Notes under the pieces: generated by a model | Told to the model about the DNA's origin: nothing | Databases searched by the model: none | What the model saw: only the letters and a program-made list of their open reading frames with translations | Made by a program: the position numbers and the translations under genes | Assembly: GCA_003646745.1 (NCBI GenBank) | Contig: QMLM01000031.1 | Span: 1-11,807, forward strand | Length of the DNA stretch: 11,807 nt | Direction: 5' to 3' | Origin: Deltaproteobacteria bacterium | GTDB lineage: Bacteria; Desulfobacterota; B13-G15; RBG-16-54-18 | Shown here: piece after piece, positions 1 through 6,085 of the stretch | How the letters are laid out: each line of letters starts with the position of its first letter | Numbering within the stretch: the stretch's first letter is position 1

Positions 1-145
1 GATGATTGAGGGGGCGCAGGGAAAACGGGGCGATATAGTCCCCTGCATGGATCACCATCTGCACTCCTTCGGCGTTGAACAGATCACAGGCCCGCTCTAT
101 CATCGGCACATGGTCGTGGGAATCAGCCATGAGACCTATCTTCAT
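1..145 (-). CDS. YfcE/MJ0936-type metallophosphoesterase, N-terminal part
   Basis: Only the first 48 codons are inside the window; the gene runs off the low-coordinate edge. The visible protein starts MKIGLMADSHDH and contains the two first metal-binding motifs of calcineurin-like phosphoesterases: D8-x-H10, and the GD pair at 35-36 in HAGDY. This early spacing fits the compact YfcE/MJ0936 family, which hydrolyses phosphodiesters using two metal ions, usually in the cytoplasm; the natural substrate is often unknown. The ATG is preceded by a good GGGAGG ribosome site 5 bases upstream, located in the 11-base gap after dut. The tight spacing suggests co-transcription with dut and the M16 peptidase. 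The family call is firm; the substrate cannot be inferred. Confidence 0.85.
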   Translation of the reverse strand, partial: MKIGLMADSHDHVPMIERACDLFNAEGVQMVIHAGDYIAPFSLRPLNH

Positions 146-156
146 ATCTGCCTCCC

Positions 157-597
157 TCAAGAACCCGTATGGCCAAATCCCCCTTCACCCCTAGGGCTAG
201 GGGGAAGCTCTGACACCTCCTGCAGTTGGGCGCGATAGAGCTGATGAATGACCAACTGCGCAATCCTGTCACCATCCCTGACCACAAAGGGTTTATCACC
301 AAAGTTGATCATGATCACCCCTATCTCACCCCGGTAGTCGGCGTCGATGGTCCCGGGGGAATTGAGCAAGGTCACCCCATATCTCAGGGCCAACCCGCTG
401 CGGGGTCTTACCTGGGCCTCGTACCCTTTGGGCAGGGCGATGGCGACCCCGGTGGGGATGAGGCACCATTGGCCTGGGGCCAAAGTGATCTCCCCCTCTT
501 CCAAGGAAGCAAATAGATCCATACCTGAAGAATCCGGTGTCATATACCTGGGGAGTTTAGCCCCGTCACCCCTCAGCCTCATTACAAGTACCTTCAC
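157..597 (-). CDS. dut: dUTP diphosphatase (dUTPase)
   Basis: Hydrolyses dUTP to dUMP and diphosphate, keeping uracil out of DNA and supplying dUMP for thymidylate synthesis; the family is a cytosolic homotrimer. All five motifs are visible in the 146-residue protein: motif I DSSGMDL (22-28), motif II PRSGLA (65-70), motif III GTIDADYRG (82-90) with the catalytic Asp85 and sugar-stacking Tyr88, motif IV RDGDRIAQL (107-115), and the glycine-rich C-terminal motif V RGEGGFGHTG (136-145). Length is typical. The chosen GTG start overlaps the stop codon of the M16 gene as GTGA and has AAGGGG 8 bases upstream. An ATG five codons later (582) is a possible alternative, and an ORF reaching to 657 would lie inside the M16 gene and is rejected. 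Motif V has His where Ser is common. Confidence 0.97.
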   Translation of the reverse strand: MKVLVMRLRGDGAKLPRYMTPDSSGMDLFASLEEGEITLAPGQWCLIPTGVAIALPKGYEAQVRPRSGLALRYGVTLLNSPGTIDADYRGEIGVIMINFGDKPFVVRDGDRIAQLVIHQLYRAQLQEVSELPPSPRGEGGFGHTGS

Positions 598-1859
598 AAA
601 TCCAACCCCTTCCAAGGCAGTTCTCCTTCCTCTATGGTCCCCAAAAGGGTCAGACATAAGGTATCGGAATCGAGCATCTCCTTGGCTACATCGGCTATAT
701 CTTGCCCTGAAACTCCCTCCAGTTCTTGTAGGGCCTCCTCCAGAGGTATGTGACGGCCAAGATATATCTCGTTCTTTGCCAGCCTGCTCATCCTCCCATC
801 GGAGCTCTCCAAGCTTAAGATCATGCTTCCCCTTAAATATTCTTTAGCCGCCAAGAGATCATCCATCTGTATTCTGCCAGCCTTTATGGTCCTTAACTCT
901 TGAAGAATAAGAGCGACTACCTCCTGGAGCTCGTCTTTTGTAGTGCCGGCATATACGCCGAAAAGTCCGGCGTCGGCATAGGAGTTTAGAAAGGAGTAAA
1001 TGCTATATGTCAACCCCCTCTTCTCCCTAATCTCCTGAAAGAGCCGCGAGCTCATATTTCCCCCCAACAGGGTATTTAGGGTATGACCAGCGAACCTAAG
1101 CCGGTGGTCGTAGGGGATGCCCTTAGTCCCCAAACAGAAGTGGACCTGCTCCAGCTCGCGGTGCTTGACCTTTATCCTAGCCTTTCCACCTTCGGCTATC
1201 TCACGCCTCTGCCCACAAGGACCGGGGTGGAGGTGACCGAGCTGGGTCTCAACCATGTCCACCAATTGCTGATGATTGAGCCTTCCTGCTGCAGCAACTA
1301 CCATCTTAGAAGGGGTGTATTTTCCCCGAAAGAAGGCGACGATCTGTTCGCGGTGAAAAGAGAGGACATTTTCCTCCATACCTGTTATAGGATATCCTAG
1401 AGGGTGATCCCCCCAAAAGGAGCGATAGAAGAGATCGTGGATATAGTCGTCAGGGGTATCCTCGACCATCTTTATCTCCTGCAGGACCACCATCCTCTCC
1501 TTTTCTATCTCTTGGGGATCGAAGACAGGGTTGGCGAGGATATCGGCCAATATATCTATCGCCAGGGCAACATCTTTATGGAGGACCTTTGCATGGAAGC
1601 ACGTGTACTCCCTTCCGGTAAAGGCGTTGATACTGCCCCCCACTGATTCGATCTCCCTACTTATATCAAAGGCGCTGCGTTTTTCCGTCCCCTTAAAGAG
1701 AAGGTGTTCGATAAAATGAGACAAACCGTTCTCTTTAGCTGTCTCATCCCTGGACCCTGTAGTGATCCATATCCCGAGGGAGACCGACTCAAAGCTCGGG
1801 ACTGACTCCGTCACCACCCGGATGCCATTTTTCAAAGTGGTTTTTTTATAGGATCCCAT
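594..1859 (-). CDS. M16-family zinc peptidase (insulinase-like, MlpA/YmxG type)
   Basis: A 421-residue protein of the M16B family, the bacterial relatives of mitochondrial processing peptidase; members cleave short peptides or unfolded segments in a clam-shell chamber. The inverted zinc motif HFIEH is at 48-52 (His48, catalytic Glu51, His52), and the third zinc ligand is Glu128 in VVLQEI, at the usual distance. The C-terminal half carries the conserved REKRGLTY segment (near 278-285). No signal peptide or membrane segment is visible, so it is probably cytoplasmic. It lies after the terminator that ends the pnp transcript and overlaps dut by 4 bases. Bacillus carries a homologue (mlpA) in the same position after pnp. 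A GTG codon directly before the chosen ATG could also start it. The Shine-Dalgarno match is unusually far away. The substrate is unknown. Confidence 0.95.
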   Translation of the reverse strand: MGSYKKTTLKNGIRVVTESVPSFESVSLGIWITTGSRDETAKENGLSHFIEHLLFKGTEKRSAFDISREIESVGGSINAFTGREYTCFHAKVLHKDVALAIDILADILANPVFDPQEIEKERMVVLQEIKMVEDTPDDYIHDLFYRSFWGDHPLGYPITGMEENVLSFHREQIVAFFRGKYTPSKMVVAAAGRLNHQQLVDMVETQLGHLHPGPCGQRREIAEGGKARIKVKHRELEQVHFCLGTKGIPYDHRLRFAGHTLNTLLGGNMSSRLFQEIREKRGLTYSIYSFLNSYADAGLFGVYAGTTKDELQEVVALILQELRTIKAGRIQMDDLLAAKEYLRGSMILSLESSDGRMSRLAKNEIYLGRHIPLEEALQELEGVSGQDIADVAKEMLDSDTLCLTLLGTIEEGELPWKGLDL

Positions 1860-1879
1860 CACTGGATATAAATTGAGGT

Positions 1880-1886
1880 CCTCCTT
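1880..1886 (-). promoter_or_regulatory. Distant Shine-Dalgarno sequence for the M16 gene
   Basis: The minus strand carries a perfect AAGGAGG, but 17 bases separate it from the GTG and 20 from the ATG of the M16 gene, against the usual 5-10. No in-frame ATG, GTG or TTG lies at normal spacing, and the protein aligns with its family from the first residues, so the start itself is not in doubt. The intervening bases are AT-rich. Confidence 0.4.
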
Positions 1887-1945
1887 AACCTATATCTTCT
1901 CCTTAGCTCATTAACCCTTTAAGCTTTTATATTTTCAGTACTTAC

Positions 1946-1970
1946 AAAAAAAGACCGATTCCTCGGCCTT
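1946..1970 (-). terminator. Intrinsic terminator after pnp
   Basis: On the minus strand an 8-bp stem (AAGGCCGA with TCGGTCTT, one G-U pair) closes a GGAA tetraloop and runs into seven T residues. It begins 31 bases after the pnp stop codon. It is positioned to end the rimP-to-pnp transcript and separate it from the M16-dut-phosphoesterase group. The T-run is on the 3' side only in the minus direction, which fixes the orientation. Confidence 0.9.
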
Positions 1971-2000
1971 GCTGCGGTTCGGATTGAGGCGAAGAAGTGA

Positions 2001-4124
2001 TCAAAACCTCCTCCTTCCCTCACCATGTACCCTTTTGTCGCGCTCCTCCAATAGAACCGCCCGACGACTTAATCTGATCTTGCCGTTGCTGTCTATCTCG
2101 AGAACCTTCACCTTGATCTCATCCCCTACCCTTAGGACATCGGAGACCTTCCTCACCCTACCTTCCGCCAACTGTGAGATGTGGAGTAAACCCTCAACCC
2201 CTGGTAGAATCTCCACAAAGGCACCAAAATCGACGATCTTCTTGACCTTTCCCGTATATACTTCCCCCACCTCTGCCTCCTGAGCTGATTTCCTTATCAG
2301 GGCGATGGCCTCCTCGATGGCCTCAGCGGAGGGGGAAGCGATCTTTACAATTCCGCTATCCTCGATATCTATCTTTACCCCTGTCTTGTCAATGATGGAC
2401 TTGACATTCTTTCCTAGGGGACCGATGACTTCCTTGATCCGATCGGGATTGATTTGAATGGTCACGATGCGGGGAGCATGTTTGGAGAGATCCTTCCTCG
2501 GTTTATCCAGGGTTTTGCTCATGACATCGAGGATATATAGCCGGGCTTCTCTGGCCTGTTGAAGGGCCTTCTCCATAATGTCTCGGGTGAGGCCTGGGAC
2601 CTTTACGTCCATCTGAAGGGCGGTGACCCCTTGAGCGGTCCCTGCTACCTTAAAGTCCATATCGCCATAATGGTCTTCTTCCCCAGCGATATCGGTAAGG
2701 ATAACCACCTGATTATCTTCTTTCATCAGGCCCATGGCTATACCGGCTACTGAGGCCTTTATTGGGACCCCTGCATCCATTAAAGAGAGGCAGCCACCGC
2801 AAACGGTGGCCATGGAGGAAGAACCGTTGGACTCCAACACCTCAGAGACCACGCGAATAGTATAAGGAAACTCCTCTGTGGAGGGCAAAACGGGCAACAA
2901 GGCCCTTTCAGCCAGGGCACCATGGCCAATTTCACGACGGCTAGGTGCCCTCAGAAAAGACACCTCACCCACACAGAAAGGGGGAAAATTGTAGTGGAGC
3001 ATAAAGGTCTTATAGATCTCCCCCTCCAACAGTGACTCTACCTTCTGTTCGTCCTCCGAGGTGCCAAAGGTGGTGACAGCCAAGACCTGAGTCTCCCCCC
3101 TGCTGAACAGGGCGGAGCCATGAGTACGTGGCAAAAGCCCCACCTCGCAGCTAATTGGCCTTATGTCGGAAAATCCCCTTCCATCAATCCTCTTTTTATC
3201 GTTAAAGATGGGGGAACGTATCACCTCTCGCTCGGCATCCTCAAAGGCCCTTTTGACCTGGAACCTGAACTCTCCTTCCACTCCACCAAACCGCTCCATA
3301 GCCTCCTGAAAGATCTCGCCTATTCTGTCCCTACGCTCGATCTTGCGAGAGATCTGGAAGGCATCCTGAAGCAGAGGCCTTACAAACCCCTTCACCTCCT
3401 CCCATAGGGGACCGCCTTCCTCCGGAGGGGCACATGGTCTCTTATCCCTTCCACAGAGATCCCTGAGTTCATCTTGGATATCAAGGATCGGTTTGAGGGC
3501 CTCATAGCCGAAAAAGATCGCATCGAGTAATGTCCCTTCATCGACTATCTTCCCCCCTCCCTCTACCATTACCACTCCCTCTCTATTGCCCGCCACCACA
3601 AGATCCAGATCGCTCCTTTCCAAATCATCGGTCGTGGGATTGACGACAAATTCTCCATCTATTCTACCCACCTTTACCCCTGCAACGGGACCTATAAAGG
3701 GGATATCTGACACCTGCAGGGCAGCGGAGGCCCCAATAATCCCCAATATAGAAGGATCGTTCTGTTGATCGGCGGAGAGTACCGTGGCGATCACCTGAGT
3801 CTCACTGAGAAATCCCTTGGGGAAAAGCGGCCTGATGCTCCTGTCTATCAAACGGGAGGAAAGGATCTCTTGGTCAGTAGGGCGGCCCTCACGCTTAAAA
3901 AAACCTCCGGGGATCCGACCTGCCGCAAAGGTCATCTCAATATAGTTCACCATTAGAGGGAAAAAGTCAGTCCCTTCTTTCGGCTCCTTGGTGGCCACTG
4001 CTGTGACCAAAACTACAGTTTCCCCATATTGGACAAGGATGGCCCCATCGGCCTGCTTGGCGACCTTTTCGGTCTCAAGGGAAAGGGGGCGTCCAGCCCA
4101 TTCTCTCTCCACCCTCTTCATCAT
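2001..4124 (-). CDS. pnp: Polyribonucleotide nucleotidyltransferase (PNPase)
   Basis: A phosphorolytic 3'-to-5' exoribonuclease that degrades mRNA to nucleoside diphosphates and can add tails in reverse; a trimer, often in the RNA degradosome. Domains in the 707-residue protein: first RNase PH-like domain (about 5-220), helical linker (about 235-305), second catalytic RNase PH domain (about 310-545), KH domain (about 550-615) and S1 domain (about 620-690). Catalytic Asp484, Asp490 and Lys492 lie in EDHYGDMDFK. The KH loop reads IGPLGK rather than the usual IGPGGK but keeps GxxG. I chose the ATG at 4124 because AAGGAG is 9 bases upstream; the ATG at 4133 directly abuts that site and is too close. 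It follows rpsO after 27 bases, the classical arrangement, and precedes a strong terminator. Confidence 0.98.
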   Translation of the reverse strand: MMKRVEREWAGRPLSLETEKVAKQADGAILVQYGETVVLVTAVATKEPKEGTDFFPLMVNYIEMTFAAGRIPGGFFKREGRPTDQEILSSRLIDRSIRPLFPKGFLSETQVIATVLSADQQNDPSILGIIGASAALQVSDIPFIGPVAGVKVGRIDGEFVVNPTTDDLERSDLDLVVAGNREGVVMVEGGGKIVDEGTLLDAIFFGYEALKPILDIQDELRDLCGRDKRPCAPPEEGGPLWEEVKGFVRPLLQDAFQISRKIERRDRIGEIFQEAMERFGGVEGEFRFQVKRAFEDAEREVIRSPIFNDKKRIDGRGFSDIRPISCEVGLLPRTHGSALFSRGETQVLAVTTFGTSEDEQKVESLLEGEIYKTFMLHYNFPPFCVGEVSFLRAPSRREIGHGALAERALLPVLPSTEEFPYTIRVVSEVLESNGSSSMATVCGGCLSLMDAGVPIKASVAGIAMGLMKEDNQVVILTDIAGEEDHYGDMDFKVAGTAQGVTALQMDVKVPGLTRDIMEKALQQAREARLYILDVMSKTLDKPRKDLSKHAPRIVTIQINPDRIKEVIGPLGKNVKSIIDKTGVKIDIEDSGIVKIASPSAEAIEEAIALIRKSAQEAEVGEVYTGKVKKIVDFGAFVEILPGVEGLLHISQLAEGRVRKVSDVLRVGDEIKVKVLEIDSNGKIRLSRRAVLLEERDKRVHGEGRRRF

Positions 4125-4133
4125 GGAATTCAT

Positions 4134-4139
4134 CTCCTT
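4134..4139 (-). promoter_or_regulatory. Ribosome binding site deciding the pnp start
   Basis: The minus-strand AAGGAG touches the first in-frame ATG (4133) with no spacer, but sits 9 bases before the ATG at 4124 and 12 before the one at 4121. This supports a start at 4124, removing three residues from the longest reading. Confidence 0.7.
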
Positions 4140-4151
4140 CCAAGATGGACG

Positions 4152-4421
4152 CTACTTCCTGATCCCCAATTGTTCGATCAGCTTACGGTAGCGTTCCATA
4201 TCTTGATGTTTTAGATAATCGAGAAGGGATTTCCTCTGGCTGACTAATTTCAGAAGACCTCGGCGGGAGTGATGATCCTTTTTGTGGACCTTGAAGTGCT
4301 CCGTCAGATAATTTATCCTTTCGGTGAGCAGGGCAACCTGTACTTCCGGGGACCCTGTATCTTTATCGTGCAACCTGAATCGCTCTATGACCTCCCTCTT
4401 CTTCTCGGCGTCCAAAACCAT
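4152..4421 (-). CDS. rpsO: Small ribosomal subunit protein S15
   Basis: Primary 16S rRNA-binding protein of the 30S platform, needed for early assembly and part of an intersubunit bridge. The 89-residue protein has the exact family length and carries the signature TGSPEVQVALLTERI (22-36) and the rRNA-contacting HKKDHHSRR segment (46-54), with the conserved LLDYL near 66-70. The ATG is preceded by GGAGG 7 bases upstream. It sits between truB and pnp as in many bacteria. Its first 59 bases are also read in another frame by the end of truB, which is unusual. S15 represses its own mRNA in several bacteria; any such leader here would lie inside the truB tail, but I did not identify a specific fold. 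Confidence 0.98.
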   Translation of the reverse strand: MVLDAEKKREVIERFRLHDKDTGSPEVQVALLTERINYLTEHFKVHKKDHHSRRGLLKLVSQRKSLLDYLKHQDMERYRKLIEQLGIRK

Positions 4422-5406
4422 TTACCTTCCTCCCTGATCCCTCCGTATTCTTTGGAAATCTATTTTTACCACAAAGGGGGGGTTTTGTAAATATTCCATC
4501 ATGAAACACCCTCAGTGGCCTTAATATAAAGCCCCTTTCCCCTCTTTTAACCCTCCCCACGGCAACCAGCCCTCCTTCCCCCTCTAAAAGTACTCTTACC
4601 ACCGCCTCGTCCTGCTTGAGTTCGCAGGCAAGATCCTCTAAAGCTATAGCCTGCCCCTGACGTATCCTAAGGGCAAAATCCTTCCCTACCCCTATTGCAG
4701 GCAAGAAATCCAGGGCCCGGGATAGAGGGAGGATCCGCTTCTCCAACTCCCTCTTTTTCATCAGGGTCTTAATTTCCTCCAGCGAAAGGGCATCCTGGAG
4801 GGAGAAAGGGCCGCTCTTTGTCCGGCGCAACTGGGCCAAATGGGCACCACAGCCTAACTCCTCTCCAATATCGTTAGCCAGCGTGCGAATATATGTCCCC
4901 TTGGAGCACTCGATATGAAGATGGAGGTAAGGCAGATCGATACCCATTATCCGTAGCTCATAGATTTCCACCTCACGGGGCCTTCTGTTGACATCCACCC
5001 CCTTTCGGGCGAGCTTATACAGAGGCTTCCCCTTTTGTTTTAAGGCAGAATACATAGGAGGAAGCTGCCTTATGCTACCACGAAACTTATGAACCGCACT
5101 CTCTATCCTTTGGGGGGATAGATCATACCCATCTAATTTCACCTCCCGTAGCCTCTCCCCCTCTTTATCTTGGGTATCAGTAGTCACACCGAGGTGGACG
5201 GTAGCCTCATAGATTTTGGTTCCCCCCTCTAAGAAAGGGGCGAGTTTTGTCCCCTCACCCAATAAGATAGGAAGGACTCCTGTGGCCAGGGGGTCCAAGG
5301 TCCCCAAATGACCGATCTTTACCCCCTTTATTCCCTTTTTTAGCTCCCGCACTACATCAAAGGAGGTAACTCCCGCTGGTTTATCCACCACTAAAAGACC
5401 ATTCAT
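4363..5406 (-). CDS. truB: tRNA pseudouridine(55) synthase TruB with extended C-terminus
   Basis: Converts U55 in the T-loop of most tRNAs to pseudouridine and also helps tRNA folding. The start MNGLLVVDKPAG and the active-site segment GHLGTLDPLATG (32-43) with catalytic Asp38 are canonical. PMYSALKQKGKPLYKLAR (117-134) and CSKGTYIRTLANDIGEEL (167-184) follow, then a PUA-like domain (about 238-303) ending PLRVF, where family members normally stop. Here 45 further residues follow (303-347). They are rich in Gly, Lys and Arg, and are encoded by the truB-rpsO spacer and the first 59 bases of rpsO. The tail has no recognisable domain. It contains a C7 tract at codons 309-311 and may reflect an indel, a lost stop or a real extension. 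GGGGAG lies 6 bases before the ATG; rbfA is 15 bases upstream. Confidence 0.95.
   Translation of the reverse strand: MNGLLVVDKPAGVTSFDVVRELKKGIKGVKIGHLGTLDPLATGVLPILLGEGTKLAPFLEGGTKIYEATVHLGVTTDTQDKEGERLREVKLDGYDLSPQRIESAVHKFRGSIRQLPPMYSALKQKGKPLYKLARKGVDVNRRPREVEIYELRIMGIDLPYLHLHIECSKGTYIRTLANDIGEELGCGAHLAQLRRTKSGPFSLQDALSLEEIKTLMKKRELEKRILPLSRALDFLPAIGVGKDFALRIRQGQAIALEDLACELKQDEAVVRVLLEGEGGLVAVGRVKRGERGFILRPLRVFHDGIFTKPPLCGKNRFPKNTEGSGRKVNGFGRREEEGGHRAIQVAR
4476..4482 (-). repeat. C7 homopolymer tract (coding strand) in the truB tail
   Basis: The coding strand reads A4-C7-T3 within truB. With one C fewer, truB would switch into a frame ending in TAA at 4424-4422, the codon directly before the rpsO ATG. 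With one base more it would end at TAA 4468-4466, 44 bases before rpsO. Either change would remove the long overlap. The tract is therefore a candidate site for a sequencing or assembly indel, slippage, or natural length variation. Confidence 0.6.
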
Positions 5407-5421
5407 TCCACACTCCCCTCA

Positions 5422-5781
5422 TCAACCATCTCCGTCCTTCTCCTTTATACCCCGCAAAAGTTCTTCTATGTGACTACTATACTCTAAAGAATCGTCGAAA
5501 ACAAAGGTAATATCGGGCATATACTTTAGCCTCACCCTTCGGCCAAGCTCCCTCTTTATGTAACCCTTGGCGCTCTCCAATCCCTTGAAGGATTCCTCCT
5601 TCTCCCTTTCACCCCCAAAAACACTGTAGTAGATCTTGGCCGCCCTGAGATCATCAGAAACGGCGACCCTGGTGATGGTGATAAACCCTATCCGCGGGTC
5701 TTTTAGTTCTCTGATAAGGATTTGAGAGACCTCCTCCCTGATCAAATCCCCTACTTTCTCTGACCTTTTAAACCTCATCAT
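5422..5781 (-). CDS. rbfA: 30S ribosome-binding factor RbfA
   Basis: A KH-fold assembly factor that binds immature 30S subunits near the 5' helix of 16S rRNA and assists late maturation. The 119-residue protein shows the family pattern: RSEKVGDLIREEVSQIL near the start, LKDPRIGFITITRVAVSDDLRAAKIYYSVFG in two pieces around 27-57, and the C-terminal helix region RLKYMPDITFVFDDSLEYSS, here split as RLKYMPDITF and VFDDSLEYSS. It overlaps the end of the DUF503 gene by 14 bases and has no good Shine-Dalgarno near its tandem ATG-ATG, so it is probably translated by coupling; the second ATG (5778) is also possible. truB follows after 15 bases. No DHH-family oligoribonuclease gene lies between rbfA and truB, although many related operons have one. 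Confidence 0.97.
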   Translation of the reverse strand: MMRFKRSEKVGDLIREEVSQILIRELKDPRIGFITITRVAVSDDLRAAKIYYSVFGGEREKEESFKGLESAKGYIKRELGRRVRLKYMPDITFVFDDSLEYSSHIEELLRGIKEKDGDG

Positions 5782-6070
5782 ATTTAAAATTCAAAAACTC
5801 CATATCTGTTCTGATCACCTCCACTAGCCTCATCCTCTCTATGTAATCAATCACTTTGTCCAAGGAAGAATTGATCATCCTCTTGTCATTCCCCACCAAA
5901 CATATCCCTACTTGGGCCCTCTGCCAAAGGTCTTGCCCCCCTACCTCGGAGATGGAGACATTGAACTTATCCCTCACCCTCGTCACCAGACTCTTTATAA
6001 CCTGCCTTTTGCCTTTGAGAGAAGACCCTTCGGGAAGGATAATATCGAGATGGCACACCCCTACCACCAT
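5768..6070 (-). CDS. DUF503 family protein (YlxP-like)
   Basis: A 100-residue protein of the DUF503/YlxP family. Diagnostic segments are the N-terminal beta strand MVVGVCHLDIILPEG, SLKGKRQVIKSLVTRVRDKF (17-36) and FNVSISEVGGQDLWQRAQVG (36-55), followed by a predicted helix rich in hydrophobic and charged residues. Family members sit between infB and rbfA in Bacillus and many other bacteria, and the B. subtilis homologue is usually described only as a possible ribosome-associated factor, so a role in 30S assembly or initiation is inferred from position. The ATG has a strong GGGGAGGGGG ribosome site, starts 15 bases after infB, and the gene end overlaps rbfA by 14 bases. The family assignment is firm; the function is not. 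Confidence 0.93.
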   Translation of the reverse strand: MVVGVCHLDIILPEGSSLKGKRQVIKSLVTRVRDKFNVSISEVGGQDLWQRAQVGICLVGNDKRMINSSLDKVIDYIERMRLVEVIRTDMEFLNFKYDEV

Positions 6071-6085
6071 TCTGCCCCCTCCCCT

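Noticed and set aside
188..203. Palindrome CCCCTAG-GG-CTAGGGG in the end of dut
   Set aside because: It has almost no loop, no T-run, and is explained by the codons for the Pro/Arg/Gly stretch leading into motif V.
598..657. Longer dut start at 657
   Set aside because: It would put 20 extra residues inside the M16 coding region with no homology to dUTPases; the GTG at 597 fits the family start and coupling.
1926..1954. Possible promoter for the M16 gene (TATAAA at 1931-1926)
   Set aside because: The -10 is fair, but the bases at the -35 distance belong to the terminator T-run and match poorly; kept out for lack of support.
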